Source: Zobellia galactanivorans (GTDB taxonomy: Bacteria > Bacteroidota > Bacteroidia > Flavobacteriales > Flavobacteriaceae). From it: a stretch of DNA of 64,000 bases. Location of the stretch: positions 620,001 to 684,000 of the forward strand of contig NC_015844.1 in the NCBI RefSeq assembly GCF_000973105.1. The letters are read 5' to 3'. A program made the translations under genes and the position numbers. Each line of letters begins with the position of its first letter. The stretch's first letter is position 1. Below the pieces are notes generated by a model. The model made no database searches. It worked only from the letters and a program-made list of their open reading frames with translations, and was not told the origin of the DNA. Positions 33,361-42,179 of this stretch are shown here, piece after piece.

Positions 33361-34671
33361 ATTGACCCGTGTCAAGAGAATCATCCCCACTAGAAAAAAC
33401 AGTCCCAAGAAAATAATTGAATACCTAATGCTTCCCGTAAGCTGTGCAATGTACCCATAGCTCAACATCCCGATAACAATCCCTATTTTTTCGGAGACAT
33501 CGTAAAAGCTAAAATAAGAAGTGGTATCTACCGCATCTTCCGGCAAGAGCTTAGAATAGGTTGACCTAGAAAGGGACTGTATACCCCCCATCACAAGACC
33601 AACGGCCGAAGCCGTGATATAAAATTCCATCGGCGTCGTAATCGTATAGGCAAAAACGCAAATGATGATCCAAATAACATTTAATACAATCAATGTATTG
33701 ATATTCCCAAAACGCGTTGAACAACGTGAGGTTACGTAAGCCCCTAAAACCGCAACGATTTGAATCAGCAAAATACTCACAATGAGTCCCGTAGTGGAAT
33801 CGGTCTTGCCCCAATCAAGTTCTTCTATACCAAAATACGTAGCCACCAACATAATGGTCTGCACGGCCATACTGTATACAAAAAATGCACCCAAATACCT
33901 TTTTAACGGTATATTGGCCTTGATCTTTGACCAAATCAATTTCAATTCCTTAAACCCGTTGAACAGAATATCCTTGGTAAAATTTTCCTTTTTATTTCCT
34001 TTTGGCAAGTGGTAGTAGGTATACTGACTAAAACCGATCCACCACAAACCGGTCAATACAAATGAAAGCCGGGTCGGTGTAGATTCATCCTCAAAACCGA
34101 AGGTGTCAAACTTTAAGATCATCGCCAAACAAATAACCAAAAGCAATACACTACCGATATAGCCCAAAGAATACCCTTTGGCACTAATGGCATCTTGCTG
34201 TTCGGGAAAAGCAATATCGGGCAGATACGAGTTATAGAATACCAAGCTCGACCAAAAACCGATCAATGCCATAAAATAACACAGCAAACCAAACCAAAGG
34301 TGGTCCATATTAAACCAATAAAGTCCGATAGACGAGAAGGCCCCCAAATAGCAAAAGAATTTCATGAACATTTTCTTGTTCCCTACATAATCTGCTATCC
34401 CACTTAAAAGCGGACTCAAAAAGGAGACCATCAAAAATGCGGCTGCCGTCACATAACTGATCAAAGTATCGTTATTAAAATCGATGCCCAAGAAACGGAC
34501 CGTGTCGTCAAGCACTTTACCGTCTTCGTCTTTCACCAAAGTGAGTGCCCCATAAAAGATAGGAAATATGGCAGATGAGATTACCAGGTTGTAAACTGAA
34601 TTGGCCCAATCATAGAAAGCCCAAGCATTCAGGAGTTTTTTACTTCCTTTTGGAAGGATAGTTTTTGGCAT
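33346..34671 (-). CDS. UMF1-family MFS transporter
   Basis: This 441-residue protein has about twelve membrane segments. The N-terminal AWAFYDWANSVYNLVISSA is the signature of the UMF1/Atg22-like MFS family, and LVMGGIQSLSRSTYSKLLPE near residue 360 is a further conserved piece. It probably acts as an inner-membrane permease, but the substrate is unknown. The end overlaps the terminator of the convergent sigma operon. A terminator of the M48 gene lies just upstream of its start. Confidence 0.88.
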   Translation of the reverse strand: MPKTILPKGSKKLLNAWAFYDWANSVYNLVISSAIFPIFYGALTLVKDEDGKVLDDTVRFLGIDFNNDTLISYVTAAAFLMVSFLSPLLSGIADYVGNKKMFMKFFCYLGAFSSIGLYWFNMDHLWFGLLCYFMALIGFWSSLVFYNSYLPDIAFPEQQDAISAKGYSLGYIGSVLLLVICLAMILKFDTFGFEDESTPTRLSFVLTGLWWIGFSQYTYYHLPKGNKKENFTKDILFNGFKELKLIWSKIKANIPLKRYLGAFFVYSMAVQTIMLVATYFGIEELDWGKTDSTTGLIVSILLIQIVAVLGAYVTSRCSTRFGNINTLIVLNVIWIIICVFAYTITTPMEFYITASAVGLVMGGIQSLSRSTYSKLLPEDAVDTTSYFSFYDVSEKIGIVIGMLSYGYIAQLTGSIRYSIIFLGLFFLVGMILLTRVNKKAP

Positions 34672-34683
34672 AATGGTATCAAT

Positions 34684-34714
34684 AAAAAAACCGTTCTTTT
34701 TTAAGAACGGTTTT
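34684..34714 (-). terminator. Terminator of the M48 protease gene
   Basis: On the minus strand the perfect 10-base arms AACCGTTCTT and AAGAACGGTT are followed by a T-run. It separates the M48 gene from the MFS gene downstream. Confidence 0.85.
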
Positions 34715-34737
34715 AAATATACAATAATTGCAATTAT

Positions 34738-35550
34738 TTACTTTTGAAACGAGGTTACCCCAAACTTCTTGGCCTCGGCCCTGGCCGCTGGCGCCCATTC
34801 CGTAAGGTTATTGATCCTTGTATCGTTCGACGGGTGGGTACTCATAAACTCAGGTGGAGCCTCTCCCCCACTGTTGGCCTTCATTCGCTTCCACAGTTCA
34901 GCAGCTTCTGCGGGGTCATACCCTGCAATGGCCATAATCTGTAGACCGATACGGTCCGCTTCGGTTTCATGGCTTCGACTAAAAGGCAACATCACCCCCA
35001 CTTGGGAACCAACAGCATAAGCTTGATTGAACATATCTCTTTTTTCAGGGTCTTGTATGGCGACGCTACCGGCCACAGCGCCCAATTGCTGCAATGTACC
35101 GGCACTCATACGCTGTGCCCCGTGATCGGCCAAGGCATGAGCCACCTCATGACCCATTACCACGGCAATACCTGCCTCTCCCTTACAAATGGGCAAGATA
35201 CCGGTATAAAAAACAATTTTCCCGCCGGGCATACACCAAGCATTGACCGTTTCGTCATTTACTAGGTTATACTCCCATTGATAATCTTTGAGATAACCCG
35301 AATAACCATTGGCGGTCAACCATCTTTCCGCAGCAGACGATATGCGCTGGCCTACCTTCGTGATCATTTTAGCATCGGCCGTATTCTCTACCACCTTGTT
35401 TTCCGTCAAGAATTGATCATACTGGGCAAATGCAGTCGGAAAAATTTGACTGTTTGGATAAAAATTCAATACTTTTTTACCTGTAAACGGATTCGTTTTA
35501 CAAGCTGCTACCCCTAAAAACAGGGCGAAAACTAAAATTATCTTTCTCAT
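34738..35550 (-). CDS. M48 family metalloprotease, lipoprotein
   Basis: The start at 35550 gives MRKIILVFALFLGVAACKTNPFTGKK, a lipoprotein signal with the lipobox cysteine near residue 17. The zinc site is VMGHEVAHALADHG near residue 133 (HExxH), and a downstream glutamate is likely in RSHETEADRIGLQIM. The family (BepA/LoiP-like) degrades or helps fold outer-membrane and periplasmic proteins. An upstream in-frame ATG would add 10 non-signal residues and is not preferred. The gene is followed by a strong terminator. GH31 lies upstream on the same strand, but about 30 bases of spacing leave the operon question open. Confidence 0.93.
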   Translation of the reverse strand: MRKIILVFALFLGVAACKTNPFTGKKVLNFYPNSQIFPTAFAQYDQFLTENKVVENTADAKMITKVGQRISSAAERWLTANGYSGYLKDYQWEYNLVNDETVNAWCMPGGKIVFYTGILPICKGEAGIAVVMGHEVAHALADHGAQRMSAGTLQQLGAVAGSVAIQDPEKRDMFNQAYAVGSQVGVMLPFSRSHETEADRIGLQIMAIAGYDPAEAAELWKRMKANSGGEAPPEFMSTHPSNDTRINNLTEWAPAARAEAKKFGVTSFQK

Positions 35551-35585
35551 TATGGTCGTGTTTAGATCCGTAAAATACAAAAATC

Positions 35586-37985
35586 TTATTTTGCGGTAAT
35601 ACGCAATTGAGTAAAGTCTTTGTTTACGATTATAATATTCCCCCCATTCGGCATAACGTCTTCAATAGCCACTTTTTCGTTGTCGAGCTGAACCTCTCCT
35701 ATTTTGAACGGGAGTCCGTGTAACTTGATCTTAAACGTTTCATAGTTTGTAATGAAGGCCCCATCCTTAAATTGTTGAATGGTCAATTCATTTGTCTTAC
35801 CTAAAAGCTTAAAGTTTCTCAAGCTATATTTTCCGTTTTCGTAAGCATAACCATCACCTGCATCTTCATAAACGGTAGAGTTTTCGGCCCCTTCCGCAAA
35901 ATAAACATCCAATACCAGCTCTTTGATCTCAAGCTCGCCCACATACTGCTGTACAGGATATTTTGGAATAATGGCCCCGGCCTTTATGAACAAGGGTATC
36001 TTATCGATGTCGGCAACGACCCATTTTTCTTTTCCACCCTCTACGACCTCATCGTTCCAAAAATTATACCAATTGCCACGAGGAATGTACATTCTTCGTC
36101 CTTTTGCATTGGGCTCTTGAATCGGGCAGACCAAAATCTGCTCCCCAAAAATAAACTCATCGGTTCTGAAATGGGTCTGTGTATCTTCTTGGTCGTAACA
36201 TACGATAGGAAGCAACATCGGGGTGCCTTCTTTTGAGTACCTCCAGAACATCGTGTAGAGATAAGGCAATAATTCGTACCTCAATTCGATGAACTTTCTA
36301 ACAATATCGGTGATTTCCTTTCCAAACGACCAAGGTTCCTGGTCGCCGTGATCCCCACTGGAGTGTACCCTACAGAAGGGGTGGAAAATACCCAATTGGA
36401 TCCATCGGGCAAAAAGTTCGCCGTTGGGTTGCTCGGCAAAGCCCCCTATATCGGACCCAACAAAGGAATAACCACTCATACACATTCGTTGCATCTGTAC
36501 ATTGGCGATCCACAAATGTTCCCACGTAGCTACATTATCTCCCGTCCATGTCGAGGCAAAACGCTGTGTACCCGAATAAGCGGCCCTAGTGATGACCAAA
36601 GGCCGTTTGGGGTATACATATCTTTTGACCCCTTCGTAGGTCGCCCTTACCATTTGCATTCCATAAACATTATGGGCCTTTCTATGGCTACTGGGGTGGC
36701 CGTCGTAATCATGACGGGTATCGAGCGGAGCTGTCTTTGTAGGCACCTCCATAACCGCAGGTTCGTTCATGTCGTTCCAAACGGCATGAACGCCTATCTC
36801 GGCCATAAATTCTTTATAGAGTTCGGCCCACCACTCGCGAACTTCAGGATTGGTAAAATCAGGGAAGTTACATTCCCCTGGCCAAACCTTACCTTTCATT
36901 CTTGGGCCATCGGCACGCTTACAGAAGTAATCGTTTTCAACCGCTTCCTGGTATACCCAGTAGTCTTTATCTATTTTAATACCCGGATCGATCATGACCA
37001 CGGTCTTAAACCCATCTTCGCTAAGTTCATTGATCATACGTTTCGGATCGGGAAACCTGGTCTTGTCCCAAGTAAAACACCTAAATCCATCCATATAATC
37101 GATATCCAAATAAATGGCATCACAGGGAATTTTAAGATCCCTGAACTGCTTGGCTATATCTTTTACGTTACTCTCTGGGAAATAGCTCCATTTTGACTGG
37201 TGATAGCCCATAGCCCATAAAGGAGGAAGCTCTGGCGCCCCGGTCAGGTTTGTATAGGCCTTGACCACTTTGTGCATTTCGGGGCCATAGAAGAAATAGT
37301 AGTTCATTTCTCCCCCATCGGCCCAGAAACTGGTAGTGGAACGACGTTCATGGGCAAAATCGAAATCGGTTCTGAAACTGTTGTCAAAGAAAATACCATA
37401 CGATTGGCCATTATGTAGGCCAATGTAAAACGGTATCGCTTTGTAAAGTGGATCTTGATCCTTACCGTAGGCATATTGATCGGTAACCCAGTTACAAACC
37501 CTTTTCCCCTTAAGGTTACTGTGCGTAGCCTTATCGCCCATACCGTAAAAGCTTTCGGTATTTTGGGTGATCTTGCTCATTTTAACGGTGTTGCCCCCGT
37601 ATTCGTAGTTCTCCTCCCAATGAAAACCCAATTCGTCTTCATTGATGATATTACCCTTGAGATCCGATACTTGGGTACGTAAGGTTTTCTTATCTACAAG
37701 CACCTTGAGCCTTGCGGTCTCAATAATATATTCCGTTTGGTTCTCCGTACAGTCGAGATGACTGTATCCCCGACTTGCGTTAGGATCTACCGCATATGAA
37801 AAATCAGGTTGAAAGGCATGCTCGGTAGCATATCTGAACCTGATCGTTCTATCTTGAATTACGGTAATTTCTAAGACCACTCCGTTTTCAGTGGTAAAAT
37901 AGAATTTATCTTTATCCCTCACATAATCTACAATATGATTTGGATAGAGATTCCCTTTATATTCTAGCTCAGTATTGGTTATCAT
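35586..37985 (-). CDS. Glycoside hydrolase family 31 alpha-glucosidase
   Basis: This 799-residue protein has an N-terminal beta-sandwich, then the catalytic barrel with AVWNDMNEPAVME (nucleophile Asp near residue 403) and TWTGDNVATWEHL (acid/base Asp near residue 481). C-terminal beta domains follow. No signal peptide is evident, so it should act in the cytoplasm. It lies about 100 bases downstream of glgB on the same strand. Family members cleave terminal alpha-1,4 or alpha-1,6 glucosyl or xylosyl links, so it probably degrades maltodextrins or glycogen fragments. The exact bond preference is not visible. Confidence 0.92.
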   Translation of the reverse strand: MITNTELEYKGNLYPNHIVDYVRDKDKFYFTTENGVVLEITVIQDRTIRFRYATEHAFQPDFSYAVDPNASRGYSHLDCTENQTEYIIETARLKVLVDKKTLRTQVSDLKGNIINEDELGFHWEENYEYGGNTVKMSKITQNTESFYGMGDKATHSNLKGKRVCNWVTDQYAYGKDQDPLYKAIPFYIGLHNGQSYGIFFDNSFRTDFDFAHERRSTTSFWADGGEMNYYFFYGPEMHKVVKAYTNLTGAPELPPLWAMGYHQSKWSYFPESNVKDIAKQFRDLKIPCDAIYLDIDYMDGFRCFTWDKTRFPDPKRMINELSEDGFKTVVMIDPGIKIDKDYWVYQEAVENDYFCKRADGPRMKGKVWPGECNFPDFTNPEVREWWAELYKEFMAEIGVHAVWNDMNEPAVMEVPTKTAPLDTRHDYDGHPSSHRKAHNVYGMQMVRATYEGVKRYVYPKRPLVITRAAYSGTQRFASTWTGDNVATWEHLWIANVQMQRMCMSGYSFVGSDIGGFAEQPNGELFARWIQLGIFHPFCRVHSSGDHGDQEPWSFGKEITDIVRKFIELRYELLPYLYTMFWRYSKEGTPMLLPIVCYDQEDTQTHFRTDEFIFGEQILVCPIQEPNAKGRRMYIPRGNWYNFWNDEVVEGGKEKWVVADIDKIPLFIKAGAIIPKYPVQQYVGELEIKELVLDVYFAEGAENSTVYEDAGDGYAYENGKYSLRNFKLLGKTNELTIQQFKDGAFITNYETFKIKLHGLPFKIGEVQLDNEKVAIEDVMPNGGNIIIVNKDFTQLRITAK

Positions 37986-38085
37986 GTATTGAGTATTTAA
38001 AGACTAACAAAAAAAAGACTTTAAACCTTAATAACGAAATGATTTTACATCCATTTACGAACTATTATCATTATAATAGGCCCGA

Positions 38086-39996
38086 CTATTGAAAAATAAC
38101 AATCCCCAATGGCGGAATGGTCATTTCTACCGATTGTTCACGCCCGTGCCAAACCTTTTTCTGAATGGCCGATATATTGGGCTGAACGCCCGACCCACCG
38201 TACTTTTCGTCATCACTGTTCAAAATAACTTTCAACTTTCCAGAAGATTTGGGTATACCCACCCTGTAGTTTTCCCTTAGAACCGGGGTAAAATTACAGG
38301 CGATGAATATATCGTCTTTGGTGTCATGCCCCCGTCGAATATAGGTCAACACCGAGTTTTCATGGTCTCCGTAATCGATCCACTGAAAACCATCGGGACT
38401 GAACTGTTTTTGGTACAGGGCCGGAAAGTCCCTATACACCTTGTTCAGATCTTTTATCAATTCTTGTACGCCCGAATGCACTTTGTACTGGGTAAGATGC
38501 CAATCTAACCCCTTTTGAAAGTTCCACTCGCTGGTCTGCCCAAATTCGCCCCCCATAAAAATAAGGTTCGTGCCCGGGTGCGTAAACATATAACCGAACA
38601 TCAAACGCAGATTGGCAAAACGCTGCCATTCATCACCTGGCATACGATACACCAACGATTGTTTGCCATACACCACCTCATCGTGCGAAAAGGGTAGCAT
38701 AAAGTTTTCGGTAAAGGCATAGGTCATACTGAACGTAAGATCGTTCTGGTGGTGTTTTCGGTATATCGATTCTTTTTTAAAATATTCCAAGGTATCGTGC
38801 ATCCACCCCATCATCCACTTCATACCAAAACCAAGGCCTCCGTACATTACGGGTTTTGACACCCCTGAAAATGCCGTTGATTCTTCGGCAATGGTCTGCA
38901 CATCGGGAAAACTGCCGTAAACTGCCTCATTAAATTCCCTAATGAAAGACAAGGCCTCAAGGTTTTCGTTATTTCCGTACATATTCGGCTCCCATTCCCC
39001 TTCCTCACGAGAGTAATCAAGATAGAGCATAGAAGCCACCGCATCGACACGTAAGGCGTCGGCATGGTAGTGATCCAACCAAAACAGGGCGTTACTGATC
39101 AAAAAGGCCCGCACCTCGTTTCTTCCATAATTAAAGATCAAACTCTTCCAATCGGGATGGTAGCCCCTTCTTCTATCTGGATGTTCATACAAATGCGACC
39201 CATCAAAGAAACCAAGGCCGTGGGCATCCTCAGGAAAATGAGAAGGAACCCAATCCAATATCACTCCTATTTCAGCTTGGTGCAATGCATCTACCAATAA
39301 TTTAAAGCCTTCAGGGTCACCGAATCTTGAAGTCGGCGCAAAATATCCCGTTAACTGATAGCCCCATGAAGGATCGTACGGATACTCCATTATCGGCATG
39401 AATTCAATATGGGTAAAGCCCATTTCCTTAACATAGGCCACTAAGTCTTTGGCCATTTGCCCGTAAGTGAGAAAATTTCCGTCCTTATCGCGTTTCCAAG
39501 AACCTAAATGCACTTCGTATACCGAAAACGGGGCATCTAGCGCATTTTTTTTCTTTCGTACGTTCTCCATCCACTTCTTATCCTTCCACTGGTAGTCTTG
39601 CTCCCATACGATAGAAGCGGTTTTAGGCGGGTGTTCACAATAACGGGCAAAAGGATCGGCCTTTTCCGTAACGGCCCCATGATTGTTCGAATAGATCTTG
39701 TACTTGTAAAGTTCACCCACCCCTATATCGGGTATAAAACCTTCCCAAATACCACTCCCGTCCCAACGAACGTTGAGCATATGCTTTTCATCATCCCAAT
39801 CATTGAAGTTCCCGATAACGGATACCGAGCGTGCCGATGGCGCCCAAACGGCAAAATAAGTTCCTTTGACCCCTTCAAATTCTACAAGGTGGGAACCTAA
39901 TTTTTCGTACAATCTAAAATGCTTTCCCGACTTAAAAAGATCAATATCAAATTCGGAAAAAAGACTGAAAACGGTAACTTGCGGCATAGTGTTCAA
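38086..39996 (-). CDS. glgB: 1,4-alpha-glucan branching enzyme
   Basis: This 636-residue protein has an N-terminal CBM48-type domain (GTYFAVWAPSARSVSVIGNFND near residue 43) and a GH13 barrel. Catalytic motifs are ADALRVDAVASMLYLDY (nucleophile Asp near residue 317), TIAEESTAFSGVSKP (acid/base Glu near residue 370) and LPFSHDEVVYGK (third Asp). This is the standard GlgB layout, introducing alpha-1,6 branches into glycogen. The length fits the short bacterial type. The usual glgC and glgA genes are not in this window. Confidence 0.95.
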   Translation of the reverse strand: MNTMPQVTVFSLFSEFDIDLFKSGKHFRLYEKLGSHLVEFEGVKGTYFAVWAPSARSVSVIGNFNDWDDEKHMLNVRWDGSGIWEGFIPDIGVGELYKYKIYSNNHGAVTEKADPFARYCEHPPKTASIVWEQDYQWKDKKWMENVRKKKNALDAPFSVYEVHLGSWKRDKDGNFLTYGQMAKDLVAYVKEMGFTHIEFMPIMEYPYDPSWGYQLTGYFAPTSRFGDPEGFKLLVDALHQAEIGVILDWVPSHFPEDAHGLGFFDGSHLYEHPDRRRGYHPDWKSLIFNYGRNEVRAFLISNALFWLDHYHADALRVDAVASMLYLDYSREEGEWEPNMYGNNENLEALSFIREFNEAVYGSFPDVQTIAEESTAFSGVSKPVMYGGLGFGMKWMMGWMHDTLEYFKKESIYRKHHQNDLTFSMTYAFTENFMLPFSHDEVVYGKQSLVYRMPGDEWQRFANLRLMFGYMFTHPGTNLIFMGGEFGQTSEWNFQKGLDWHLTQYKVHSGVQELIKDLNKVYRDFPALYQKQFSPDGFQWIDYGDHENSVLTYIRRGHDTKDDIFIACNFTPVLRENYRVGIPKSSGKLKVILNSDDEKYGGSGVQPNISAIQKKVWHGREQSVEMTIPPLGIVIFQ

Positions 39997-40184
39997 ATAT
40001 TTTAGGTAGTTAAGACAAATCTAAGCAACTTTACAAAAAAAGCTTTAGCTTATTGCCGATTAACTTTGAATCGATAATTCAATGTTACAAATAAAAAGAT
40101 ACGAATAATATAAAAAGTGGAACACTTTTTGAAAACATCTTTTACATTCTGCCAATATGGCTCATATTATTAAATTACGGAATT

Positions 40185-40757
40185 ATGAAAAAAACACTTC
40201 TTTTACTCGGCACATTTGTTACCCTATTCTTTATTTCATGTGAAGGCCCAACAGGTCCTCGGGGATATGACGGACTTGATGGCCGTGATGGGGCTGACGG
40301 TTTAGATGGCCGTGAAGCCCAAGTTTTTGAAGTAGAGGATGTAGATTTTAACTATATCGCCGAAAACAATTTATACGAAACCATTCTCGTCTTTGAAGAT
40401 TTCACCAGTTTCGAAGTCTTACCAAACGACGCCGTGCTCGTATACCAATACGATAGAACGGTTGAATTTGAAGACGGCAATTTAAATGATGTTTGGAATT
40501 TAATCCCACAGACCTTCTTTTATGAAGAGGGCAGTATTCAATTTGTACCGGGGCACACCACAAAAGACGTAGAGATCCTTATCACAGGAAACTTCGACCT
40601 TTCCGACCTGAGCACCGATATTACCCAAGGACAGATTTTTAGGTTCGTGATCGTTCCCGGACAAGCGGCCGCCAAAATGGATAAAAGCAGTATCACCGCC
40701 GTAATGGGCAGCCTTGGCCTTACCGAAGAGGATGTTAAAAAAATGTCCTTGAAGTAA
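40185..40757 (+). CDS. Lipoprotein with a collagen-like Gly-X-Y segment
   Basis: This 190-residue protein begins with a lipobox signal, LGTFVTLFFISCEGPTGP, with the cysteine at residue 19. Directly after it comes an eight-triplet Gly-X-Y stretch (about residues 21-44): GPTGPRGYDGLDGRDGAD, then GLDGRE. The remaining 145 residues are acidic and rich in beta-strand patterns, with no recognised domain. Collagen-like triplets in bacteria can form a trimeric stalk that lifts a head domain off the membrane. That layout is inferred here. Its transcript ends at a hairpin about 30 bases past the stop. Confidence 0.78.
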   Translation: MKKTLLLLGTFVTLFFISCEGPTGPRGYDGLDGRDGADGLDGREAQVFEVEDVDFNYIAENNLYETILVFEDFTSFEVLPNDAVLVYQYDRTVEFEDGNLNDVWNLIPQTFFYEEGSIQFVPGHTTKDVEILITGNFDLSDLSTDITQGQIFRFVIVPGQAAAKMDKSSITAVMGSLGLTEEDVKKMSLK

Positions 40758-40783
40758 AGCGCTTCCCCCATTTCAGAAAAAAC

Positions 40784-40813
40784 AAGCCCCGTTCTAAAAA
40801 GTACGGGGTTTTT
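40784..40813 (+). terminator. Terminator of the collagen-like lipoprotein gene
   Basis: The arms CCCCG and CGGGG, with flanking A and T runs, form a hairpin followed by TTTTT. It lies about 30 bases past the stop. Confidence 0.65.
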
Positions 40814-40928
40814 ACTTTTTTGCAAGGAAACGAAAATCGACCCTAAAACTTAAGGCAAATACCATTAAATTTGAAAGGAAGAGCCGTATGGCCCGTCTAA
40901 GCCCTAACATCTTAATATCACGGATACC

Positions 40929-41432
40929 ATGTATAAAAATATAATTTTCGGACTCTGCCTCGTATTTATCGGGTGCAAGGGCAACAGTCAAAAAAAAGAA
41001 ACCGCCGGGCAGACCGCCCCAAAAAAAGAACAGCGTTTTAGCGTTGTAAAAACGGAAGCGGAATGGCAGAAGGAGTTGACCGAGGCCGAATTCTATGTTC
41101 TACGAAAGGCGGCAACCGAAAATCCCTTCAGCAGCGATTTGTTGGAGAACAAAGAAGAAGGCACCTATGTATGCGCGGCCTGCGGTACCGAGCTGTTCAA
41201 GAGTAGTACCAAGTTCAAATCAGGTACGGGTTGGCCCAGTTTTTACGAAGAAATAAAAGGAAACGTTGCCTATGACGTAGATTACAAAATCGGTTACAAA
41301 CGAACCGAGGAACATTGCGCGACCTGCGGAGGCCATTTAGGACATGTTTTTGAGGATGGACCGGAACCAACGGGACTAAGACATTGCGTTAACGGCGTGG
41401 CCCTCGATTTTGTTCCCGCCAAAAAAGATTGA
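40929..41432 (+). CDS. msrB: Exported peptide-methionine (R)-S-oxide reductase
   Basis: This 167-residue protein has a lipoprotein signal (GLCLVFIGCKGNSQ, cysteine near residue 16), so it is likely anchored in the periplasm. The MsrB domain starts with KELTEAEFYVLRKAATE. The zinc site consists of CAAC and CATC pairs, with TGWPSFYE and the catalytic cysteine in RHCVNGVALDF. It repairs the R form of methionine sulfoxide. The reductant is likely an exported thioredoxin-like partner, not seen here. The layout is normal for Bacteroidota, which often export MsrB. Confidence 0.93.
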   Translation: MYKNIIFGLCLVFIGCKGNSQKKETAGQTAPKKEQRFSVVKTEAEWQKELTEAEFYVLRKAATENPFSSDLLENKEEGTYVCAACGTELFKSSTKFKSGTGWPSFYEEIKGNVAYDVDYKIGYKRTEEHCATCGGHLGHVFEDGPEPTGLRHCVNGVALDFVPAKKD

Positions 41433-41487
41433 CACCAAAGGTAGCATATAGATCATAGGATGCTATGGCACAAAGACAAATGACGAT

Positions 41488-42015
41488 ATGAGCTATCAAG
41501 AACACTTTTTAAACAGCGCCATTTCTGAATTTCGGAAATATAAGGGCATGGGCGACAAAACCTTTGCCCAGCTATCCAACGAAGACCTCTTATGGCAGCC
41601 TAGCGAACACTCCAACTGCATTTCACAGATCGTCAAACACATGGTGGGCAACATGCTCAGTAGGTGGACCAACTTTCTCACCGAGGACGGGGAAAAATCG
41701 TGGCGCAATCGCGAAAGCGAATTCGAAGCCCCCTACATGACCAAAAGCGAAATGTCGACCGCCTGGGAAGCGGGATGGCAATGCCTTTTTAACGCCTTGG
41801 ACTCCGTGTCTCCGGAAAATTTCGACCATCCGATAAAAATAAGAAACGAAAGCCACAGCATCGTTGAAGCCATACATAGGCAACTGGCCCATTATAGTGG
41901 CCATGTAGGGCAAATTGTATTACTGGCAAAAATACGAAAGGGCGAAAACTGGGTTTCCCTTTCCATTCCCAAAGGCGGCTCGGAGCAGTTCAACAGAACC
42001 ATGTTCAACAACTAA
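41488..42015 (+). CDS. DUF1572/DinB-like protein
   Basis: This 175-residue soluble protein has the DUF1572 pattern: LNSAISEFRKYKGMGDKTFA near the start, IVKHMVGNMLSRWTNFLTEDG near residue 47, and RQLAHYSGHVGQIVLLAK near residue 135. Histidines in the two latter motifs match the three-His metal site of the DinB superfamily, a four-helix bundle. The reaction is unknown; relatives are linked to thiol transfer. It lies 55 bases after msrB in the same direction. Confidence 0.85.
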   Translation: MSYQEHFLNSAISEFRKYKGMGDKTFAQLSNEDLLWQPSEHSNCISQIVKHMVGNMLSRWTNFLTEDGEKSWRNRESEFEAPYMTKSEMSTAWEAGWQCLFNALDSVSPENFDHPIKIRNESHSIVEAIHRQLAHYSGHVGQIVLLAKIRKGENWVSLSIPKGGSEQFNRTMFNN

Positions 42016-42116
42016 GCTGTTATGCACACCACAAAATGTTGGTTTTACACTATACCAAACTTGTCCTTTTTAGCACTAGACTTCAATTTTCGTATTAATC
42101 TTTCCGTTTGGTTTTG

Positions 42117-42124
42117 TACTTTTG
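42117..42124 (+). promoter_or_regulatory. -7 promoter element for lpdA
   Basis: TACTTTTG matches TAnnTTTG, about 55 bases ahead of the lpdA ATG. No TTG lies at the ideal distance upstream; TTTG at 42107-42110 is too close. Confidence 0.5.
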
Positions 42125-42179
42125 CACCTGCTTAGCTAAGGCGGGCTTTTAAATTTAGAACAGCAAAAAAATAAAAAAT

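Noticed and set aside
36348-37196. 282-residue open frame on the plus strand opposite the GH31 gene
   Set aside because: It lies wholly inside a gene with full catalytic motifs, has no recognisable domain and no promoter, and is a shadow frame of the GH31 coding sequence.
40185-40757. Collagen-like gene as a phage tail fibre
   Set aside because: It has a lipoprotein signal and no phage genes nearby, so a cell-surface lipoprotein is more likely.
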